DNA of 14,625 nt from assembly GCA_030151505.1 (NCBI GenBank), contig JASLDQ010000157.1, positions 1 through 14,625 on the forward strand. Direction: 5' to 3'. Within the stretch, counting starts at the first letter, position 1. The number at the start of each line of letters is the position of its first letter. The notes below the pieces were generated by a model. It was not told the origin of the DNA. It made no database searches and saw only the letters and a list, made by a program, of their open reading frames with translations. This document shows positions 7,359 through 11,916 of the stretch, one piece after another. The translations under genes and the position numbers were made by a program. This DNA comes from Chromobacteriaceae bacterium (GTDB taxonomy: Bacteria; Pseudomonadota; Gammaproteobacteria; Burkholderiales; Aquaspirillaceae).

Positions 7359-8126
7359 TCAGAACAGGCGGTATTCCCCGCCCGTCGCCGACCAGCACGC
7401 GCGGATGCGACAGCCCCGTCCCGGAGCCGATTCGAGCAGGAACTCGCCGTCGGACGCCTGAACCCGCTCGCGCATTCCGCGCAGGCCCATGCCGCCCCGC
7501 TGCCCGCCGTCGCTCAGCAGCGAGGTCGGACAGAAGCCGCAGCCGTCGTCGACGATGGACAGGCAGATGCGCCCTTGCTCCAGCGTCAGCGCCAGCCACA
7601 CCTGACGGCAGCCCGAATGGCGGACGATATTGCCCAGCGCCTCCTGCACGATGCGGAATATCGTCACCCGCAACGCCAGCGGAATGTCCGCTTCGCTCAG
7701 GCTTATCTGCTTGTCGACCCGGATCGTCCTGCAGGCCGAGGCGAACTCGCGCAGGAACCACGACAGCGTCGGCAACAGGCCGAGGTCGTCGAGCATGGAA
7801 GGATGCAGGTCCATCGCGATACGCCGGACCTCGCCGATCAGGTCCTTGGTCCGGGGCAGCAGGCGGCGCAACATGTCGACTGCGGCCGGGGTGTCCCCCT
7901 GCTCCAGCAACAGCAGGGTGTCGTCCAGCATCAGCTTGAGCAGGCTCAGCGACTGGCCCAGACCGTCGTGCAGGTCGGCGGCGATGCGCTGGCGCTCCTT
8001 CTCCTGCATGGCCAGCAACTGGGCCGACATGTGCTCGGCCGCGGGCGGCCCGGGGCGCGACGGTCCTGCCTCGTTCGGCTTGGCGTGAGTATTCAAGGGG
8101 CCACCCTCAATCCGTTTTGACGGCAC
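7359..8126 (-). CDS. Soluble NarL/DesK-type histidine kinase (HisKA_3 + HATPase_c), no visible sensor domain
   Basis: 255-residue signal-transducing histidine kinase of the family that pairs with LuxR/NarL-type regulators. The dimerisation and phosphoacceptor box (EKERQRIAADLHDGLGQ) places the phosphorylated His at residue 53. The N box is QEALGNIVRHS (E162, N166), the G1 box DDGCGF (193-198), and the G2 box GMGLRGMRER (212-221). The first 32 residues are Pro/Ala-rich with no membrane helix, PAS or GAF domain. It must sense through a partner, through the core itself, or through its unusual cysteines (C132, C173, C188, C196, C199, C239, C244). The annotated start is GTG (8124-8126) without a clear ribosome site. 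A TTG at 8094-8096 preceded by GAGGGTGG is a credible alternative and would remove ten residues. No response regulator gene is in the window. Confidence 0.88.
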   Translation of the reverse strand: MPSKRIEGGPLNTHAKPNEAGPSRPGPPAAEHMSAQLLAMQEKERQRIAADLHDGLGQSLSLLKLMLDDTLLLLEQGDTPAAVDMLRRLLPRTKDLIGEVRRIAMDLHPSMLDDLGLLPTLSWFLREFASACRTIRVDKQISLSEADIPLALRVTIFRIVQEALGNIVRHSGCRQVWLALTLEQGRICLSIVDDGCGFCPTSLLSDGGQRGGMGLRGMRERVQASDGEFLLESAPGRGCRIRACWSATGGEYRLF

Positions 8127-8257
8127 AGGCTGAAAGCGGACACATCCCGAAATTCATTTGTAAATTTCTGTAACCGCTTATCCATAAACCATAGTGGGCG
8201 GCATGACGAAATCCATTTCGGCTTACAGACGGTCATGCCGGCCGGCGGCGAACCGGG
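8127..8257 (-). promoter_or_regulatory. Intergenic region between sco and the histidine kinase gene
   Basis: 131-base gap that is noticeably more AT-rich than its surroundings at about 8149-8194, the expected place for a kinase promoter on the minus strand. A short palindrome-like pair AAATT/AATTT (8150-8154 and 8163-8167) lies within it. I could not settle on -35 and -10 boxes. The part near sco holds a larger inverted repeat listed separately. No small open frame here looks real. Confidence 0.35.
8199..8240. repeat. Nested inverted repeat downstream of sco
   Basis: Perfect 9-bp inverted repeat CGGCATGAC / GTCATGCCG (8199-8207 and 8232-8240) enclosing 24 bases. Inside the loop is a second palindrome, GAAAT-CC-ATTTC (8208-8219). 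It begins 18 bases beyond the sco stop codon in the direction of transcription. It could end the mof-like transcript, but no U run follows the stem on either strand. It could also be a binding site for a regulator acting on the kinase gene. Confidence 0.5.
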
Positions 8258-8926
8258 TCAGGAGTTTCGCCCGGTCTCTTGAGGCTTTGGCTGTGTCCGG
8301 TATGCCCGCAACGTCTCCTCCGGACTGGCCAGGCCGTCCAGACGCACCCAGGGCCTGCCCGGGGCGATGCGTATGAAGGTCACCGGGGCGTGGTTCATCT
8401 TGTCGCCCCGGTCAACGGCAAACGCCCTTTGAATGGCGAGGCTGGCGGCCGGCGTGCCGGTGTAGAAGGTCCAGTTTGCGCTGGCGCCAAAGCGCCGGGC
8501 GTAATCGGCAAGGCGTGCCGGCGTGTCATGGTCCGGGTCGATGGATATCGAGATCATGCCGGCGTTTTCGTGCTCGGCGGCGAGCCTGTCCCGCACCATG
8601 GCGAACACCTGACTGGTCATCGGGCAGATGGCGGTGCAGGAGGTGTAGATGAAGTTGAGGAACACCGGCCGGCCGTCGTCGATGGCCTGCGGGAAGTCCA
8701 CCGCCACACCGTCCTGCCGCACCAGCGTCAGCGCCGGAATCTCGTAGACGGCATCGCTGCGGCGCACGGATTCCGTCATCGCGCTATGGTGGTGGCCCGG
8801 ACCGTGGTCATGCGAGGGAGGCTCTGCGGCCCGCGAATCGGCGGCGGCATACGCGCACAGGACGGGGACGATCAGCAGGCCGGTCAGCCACGGACGGCGG
8901 CGTCCGCTCGGGAAACAATCCTTCAT
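8258..8926 (-). CDS. SCO1/SenC-family copper chaperone / thiol oxidoreductase
   Basis: 222-residue exported SCO protein with a thioredoxin-like fold. The N-terminal signal (basic residues to 11, hydrophobic core about 14-28) is probably cleaved after Ala34 or acts as an anchor. The copper-binding motif is intact: C97-T-A-I-C101 (CxxxC, in TSCTAICPM) and distal His179 (DKMNHAP). The usual SCO fold segments PVFLNFIYTSC and SISIDPDHDTP are present. A His-rich stretch directly after the signal (H39, H41, H45, H46, H47, plus M50) could form an extra metal site. The ATG (8924-8926) has a GGGAG ribosome site. SCO proteins usually deliver copper to cytochrome oxidase CuA. Here, last in an operon with a multicopper oxidase and no oxidase subunit, a role in loading that enzyme is a reasonable inference. 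Confidence 0.93.
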   Translation of the reverse strand: MKDCFPSGRRRPWLTGLLIVPVLCAYAAADSRAAEPPSHDHGPGHHHSAMTESVRRSDAVYEIPALTLVRQDGVAVDFPQAIDDGRPVFLNFIYTSCTAICPMTSQVFAMVRDRLAAEHENAGMISISIDPDHDTPARLADYARRFGASANWTFYTGTPAASLAIQRAFAVDRGDKMNHAPVTFIRIAPGRPWVRLDGLASPEETLRAYRTQPKPQETGRNS

Positions 8927-8982
8927 TTGCAGCTCCCATGGTCATGGTTGTCATCAGCGGCCCCGCTGCCGGATCGCCCGTT

Positions 8983-10791
8983 TCAGGGCACGATCCAGTC
9001 GGATACGGGGACGAGTCTGTCGCTGTCGGCGCCGGCAAACCGCACGATGTAGCCGCCCTTGGAGGCGAAGCGCTGGTCGGGCCCCAGCCCCAGGCGAGGG
9101 TAGACGGTCGTGCTCTCGTGCCGGGCGGAGGACACCGCTGCGGGCGAGGGTGGCGCCGAAGCGGCCTGCGCCGGATCCGCCGCCTCGCGCGCCCTGGCCT
9201 TCCAGCCCAGCAGAACGCGCTCGCGCCCCTCCTGCTCGATCCTGCTGCCCTCGCGCCGGCTGAGCATGTTCTCGGCCCGCTCCAGCAGGTAATCGCGATA
9301 CAGGTTGTCGAGCATGTCGGCCAGCGTGTCGGTCAGGAAGCCGAGCGAGAAATAGACCTCCGACTGCAACGCCTCGTCCACCAGCGGCAGCTTGCGCAGC
9401 TTGAGCCACTGGTGGAAATAGCTCAGGTTGGCCTGCCGCCGCTCCGGCAGCTCATAGGGATACACCAGCCGCGCCCTACCCTTCCATGCCGGCGGAAGCT
9501 GGTCGTGCCCACCCTCGCCCAGCACGGTGGAAAAATAGGCGGTCCCAGCCGGCGCGGCGCGCACCCGGCCCAGCCGCGCCCGGTCCGCCGGGACCAGCCA
9601 GAGCATCAGCGCGTCGTCCTTTCCGATGCCCGCCGTGGCGGTCGCCATGTCCTGCGGGGTGGCGGCGTCCAGCTCCCGGTCCTCCAGCCGGATGTCCGAC
9701 CCGGCCAGCGCCTGCCGCAAGGCTTGCGCGGCGGCGCGGCCGACCTCGTCATTCCGGAACAGCTGTACCAGGCGCTGCGGCCCTGCCTTGCCGCTGGCCA
9801 GGAGATGTCTGGCCAGCACCTCGGCTTCGAGCGCGACCCCGCGCGAAAAATAGACCGAGTAGAACGCGGGGACCGGCGGCGGCAGGCCGACGCTGGGAAA
9901 CCAGCACGGCACCCGCTCGCGCTCGCAAAAATTGTGCACCGGCGCCCAGGTGCCGTTCGACAGGCCCGACACCAGCGCAAACACCGGCTGGCGGCGATAG
10001 TGCTCGTCCAGCTGGGCTCCCCACGTGTCCGGCGCCCCCTGCAGTTCCCACACATCCAGCGCCCAGGTGCGTTCGGTGCGCGAGAGCATCTCGGCCGGCG
10101 ATACCATGTGCCGCCGGCCGGGCAGCGTGCTGCCGTTTTTCTGCACCACCGCCGCCCGCATCATGTCGATCAGGGCCTGGCGCCGGGCCGGCTCGACCCC
10201 GGGCGCGATGACCGTGGCAAAACGGATCGTGCTTGCCGTGACCCCGGGCGACCATTGCCGCGACAACTGCCCGAGATAGGCGGTCAGGGCCCGCATCTCG
10301 GCCTCGTCCAGAGCGTAGCGCGGCATCAGCACGTTCATGGTGTTGCCGCTGTTGTTCTCGCCCTGGCGGATGGCGCGGGCCAGCGCCTGGCCGGTGTAGG
10401 ATTCGTGCGCCTGGTTCAGGGCCTTGCCGCGCCGCGGGTCCATCGTCGCCATGTTCTTGCTGCCGTTGCCGAACAGGTAATTGCCGGTGACCGGCGGGAA
10501 CAGGGTGTCGCCCTCGACCGAGCCCATGCCGCTGCGGCGGTGGCAATTGACGCAGGCTGCGGCCGCGCCGGAAACCGAGGCGCCACCACGGCGCATACCC
10601 GTCAGCGGTGCGCCGGACGGCAGCACGCCTTCCTGATAGATGCGCCGGCCGATCTCCAGCTCGTCGATGCCGGCAAGCTCCGGCGTGGCCGCCCGCAGCG
10701 ACAGCGCCGTCGCCGCCCCGAGCACGAACAACAGACCGCGGCCAACCACCGACCGCCAGCCCGATGCGGCCGGCCCTGTTCGCATGTCCAT
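8983..10791 (-). CDS. mofC: MofC-like c-type cytochrome fused to a periplasmic-binding-protein-like domain
   Basis: 602-residue exported protein with two parts. After a signal peptide (hydrophobic about 19-31, cleavage near Ala34-Ala35) comes a class I cytochrome c domain at about 45-180. It has one haem site C80-V-N-C83-H84, and the probable axial ligand is Met156 in MPRYALDEAEMRALTAYL. From about 186 to 440 the pattern is that of a type I periplasmic ligand-binding fold (IRFATVIAPG; PVFALVSGLSNGTWAPV; FYSVYFSRGVALEAEVLARH; RLVQLFRNDEVGRAAAQAL). Residues about 450-530 are helical and the tail is Ala/Pro-rich and then beta-rich. The ATG (10789-10791) has an AGGGGAGG ribosome site 5 bases away. 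Position after the FKBP gene matches mofC of the Leptothrix mofABC cluster, whose product is described as a haem-binding cytochrome. Probable role: electron acceptor for the oxidase. The ligand of the second domain is unknown. Confidence 0.82.
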   Translation of the reverse strand: MDMRTGPAASGWRSVVGRGLLFVLGAATALSLRAATPELAGIDELEIGRRIYQEGVLPSGAPLTGMRRGGASVSGAAAACVNCHRRSGMGSVEGDTLFPPVTGNYLFGNGSKNMATMDPRRGKALNQAHESYTGQALARAIRQGENNSGNTMNVLMPRYALDEAEMRALTAYLGQLSRQWSPGVTASTIRFATVIAPGVEPARRQALIDMMRAAVVQKNGSTLPGRRHMVSPAEMLSRTERTWALDVWELQGAPDTWGAQLDEHYRRQPVFALVSGLSNGTWAPVHNFCERERVPCWFPSVGLPPPVPAFYSVYFSRGVALEAEVLARHLLASGKAGPQRLVQLFRNDEVGRAAAQALRQALAGSDIRLEDRELDAATPQDMATATAGIGKDDALMLWLVPADRARLGRVRAAPAGTAYFSTVLGEGGHDQLPPAWKGRARLVYPYELPERRQANLSYFHQWLKLRKLPLVDEALQSEVYFSLGFLTDTLADMLDNLYRDYLLERAENMLSRREGSRIEQEGRERVLLGWKARAREAADPAQAASAPPSPAAVSSARHESTTVYPRLGLGPDQRFASKGGYIVRFAGADSDRLVPVSDWIVP

Positions 10792-10796
10792 GAACG

Positions 10797-10804
10797 CCTC
10801 CCCT
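10797..10804 (-). promoter_or_regulatory. Ribosome binding site of the mofC-like gene
   Basis: AGGGGAGG on the minus strand, 5 bases before the ATG at 10791. It fixes the start there and not at the second in-frame ATG (10783-10785). Confidence 0.6.
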
Positions 10805-10833
10805 GCCCGTTCCGGCCGCCCCGCCGGGCCGCC

Positions 10834-11517
10834 TCACTTGATCGCGACCAGTTCCACGTCGAATACCAGCGTTTCGTTCGGGCCGATGTCGCTGCCCGCG
10901 CCGCGGGCGCCATAGGCCAGCTGCGGCGGCACGAAAATCTGCCAGTGCGCCCCGGTCGGCATCAGCTGCAAGGCCTCGCGCCAGCCGGGGATGAGCTGGG
11001 ATACCTTCAGGGTGGCCGGCTTGCCGGGCTCGGTGCCGTCGAACTCGGTGCCGTCCAGCAGGGTGCCGCGGTAAAGACAGTCGACCGAGTCGCTGATCGT
11101 CGGCTTGCGGCCGTCGCCGGGCTTGAGCACCCTGTACCCCAGCCCGCTCGCCAGGGTGACGACGCCCTCGCGGGCCTTGTTGTCGGCCAGAAAGGCGCTG
11201 GACTTCTGCTGGTTTTCCAAAGCCGCGGCCTGATAGCGGGCCGCCGCCTTGCGCCGGGTTTCCCCCTGGAATTCGTTCATGGCCTTGCGCAGCGTCTTGT
11301 CGGGCAACAGCGACTTGCCCGCCATGCCGTCGCGCAGCCCCATCAGCACCAGCTTCTGGTCCACGTCGATGTCGTCCTTCTTGAAGCTTTTCGCCATATA
11401 CATGCCGATGCCGTAGCTGATCATGTCCTTCCCGCTCTTGAGCTCCGCCGGTTCGGCCAGACTCGCCTGCGCCAGCCACACGCCCAGTCCCAGCGCCAGC
11501 CACTGTGTCGTCGTCAT
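10834..11517 (-). CDS. mofB: MofB-like periplasmic FKBP-type peptidyl-prolyl cis-trans isomerase
   Basis: 227-residue FkpA/Mip-type isomerase that speeds proline isomerisation during folding of exported proteins. The signal peptide is residues 1-21 (…AQASLA, then EPAEL). Residues about 27-115 are the helical N-terminal dimerisation domain (SYGIGMYMAKSF; QKLVLMGLRDGM), and 125-227 the FKBP catalytic domain. Catalytic-pocket residues typical of FKBPs are recognisable: Y149, F159-D160, I176, W179 (in QLIPGWREALQLM), Y202 (AYGARG) and F219. The start ATG (11515-11517) has a near-perfect AGGAGG site 8 bases upstream. It sits between the oxidase and cytochrome genes exactly as mofB does in the Leptothrix cluster, where the product is also an FKBP-like isomerase. 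A role in folding the proline-rich oxidase in the periplasm is likely but inferred. Confidence 0.93.
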   Translation of the reverse strand: MTTTQWLALGLGVWLAQASLAEPAELKSGKDMISYGIGMYMAKSFKKDDIDVDQKLVLMGLRDGMAGKSLLPDKTLRKAMNEFQGETRRKAAARYQAAALENQQKSSAFLADNKAREGVVTLASGLGYRVLKPGDGRKPTISDSVDCLYRGTLLDGTEFDGTEPGKPATLKVSQLIPGWREALQLMPTGAHWQIFVPPQLAYGARGAGSDIGPNETLVFDVELVAIK

Positions 11518-11525
11518 CTTGCTTT

Positions 11526-11531
11526 CCTCCT
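11526..11531 (-). promoter_or_regulatory. Ribosome binding site of the mofB-like gene
   Basis: AGGAGG on the minus strand, 8 bases before the ATG at 11517. It is the strongest Shine-Dalgarno match in the window and suggests high translation of the isomerase. Confidence 0.65.
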
Positions 11532-11579
11532 GAATTCATCCACGGGCGCCGATGCCCGCCCGGCAGAATTGCCTTCCGC

Positions 11580-11837
11580 CTACTTGGCCGGCACAGGCGG
11601 CGGGGCTTGCCGCAGCGGCACGGATTTTCTGGCCTGCCCCTTGCGTTTCTGGGTCATGGTCGACTGGTCCTTGATCCGTTTCTCCACCCTGGGGCGGTCC
11701 CATTTCTTGACGTAATACGGCTTGACCGGCTCGCCCTGCCCGGGAGGGACCGCGTCGGTGCCGTTACCGGCCGCAACGGCGCCGTGCATCCACACCAGGG
11801 CCACCCCGCAGCAGACGATTTTTGCGATCGATCTCAT
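11580..11837 (-). CDS. Small basic exported protein of unknown function
   Basis: 85-residue protein between the oxidase and isomerase genes. It starts at the ATG 11835-11837, which has a GGGAG ribosome site 7 bases upstream; an in-frame extension to 11933 would overlap the oxidase gene and has no export signal at its front. Residues 1-23 are a convincing signal peptide (MRSIAKIVCCGVALVWMHGAVAA). The mature peptide of about 62 residues is strongly basic (many K and R at about 39-71, including YYVKKWDRPRVEKRIK) and ends in a Pro-rich tail. There is no cysteine after the signal and no recognised domain. I do not recognise the family. Its place in the operon suggests an accessory role with the oxidase, for example binding it or an anionic surface polymer. 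Coding status rests on start site, signal and operon position. Confidence 0.7.
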   Translation of the reverse strand: MRSIAKIVCCGVALVWMHGAVAAGNGTDAVPPGQGEPVKPYYVKKWDRPRVEKRIKDQSTMTQKRKGQARKSVPLRQAPPPVPAK

Positions 11838-11844
11838 CTCGCTT

Positions 11845-11849
11845 CTCCC
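11845..11849 (-). promoter_or_regulatory. Ribosome binding site of the 85-residue exported protein
   Basis: GGGAG on the minus strand, 7 bases before the ATG at 11837. It decides in favour of the short form with an N-terminal signal peptide. Confidence 0.5.
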
Positions 11850-11916
11850 AAAATTTTCCATTCCGGCAACGCCCCGCCATTCCGGCCGGGGCGCCAACGC
11901 TTTGTCCTGCCCCCGG

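Noticed and set aside
10816..10833. GC-rich inverted repeat between the FKBP and cytochrome genes
   Set aside because: Only 5 bp of stem in almost pure G+C sequence; the gap is 42 bases and looks like an ordinary intra-operon spacer.
9749..11539. 596-codon minus-strand frame across cytochrome and FKBP genes
   Set aside because: Out of frame with two well-supported genes; translation is Gly/Arg/Ala-rich shadow.
8938..11715. 925-codon open frame on the plus strand
   Set aside because: It lies antisense to the SCO start, cytochrome, FKBP and small-protein genes, all of which have signal peptides, motifs and ribosome sites. Its translation is low-complexity, Arg/Gln/Gly-rich and without domains, as expected for a GC-rich shadow.
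11871..11892. 6-bp inverted repeat GCCCCG / CGGGGC after the oxidase stop, as a terminator
   Set aside because: Short GC stem with a 10-base loop and no U tract; such repeats are expected by chance in this composition, and the downstream gene has a good ribosome site in the same direction.
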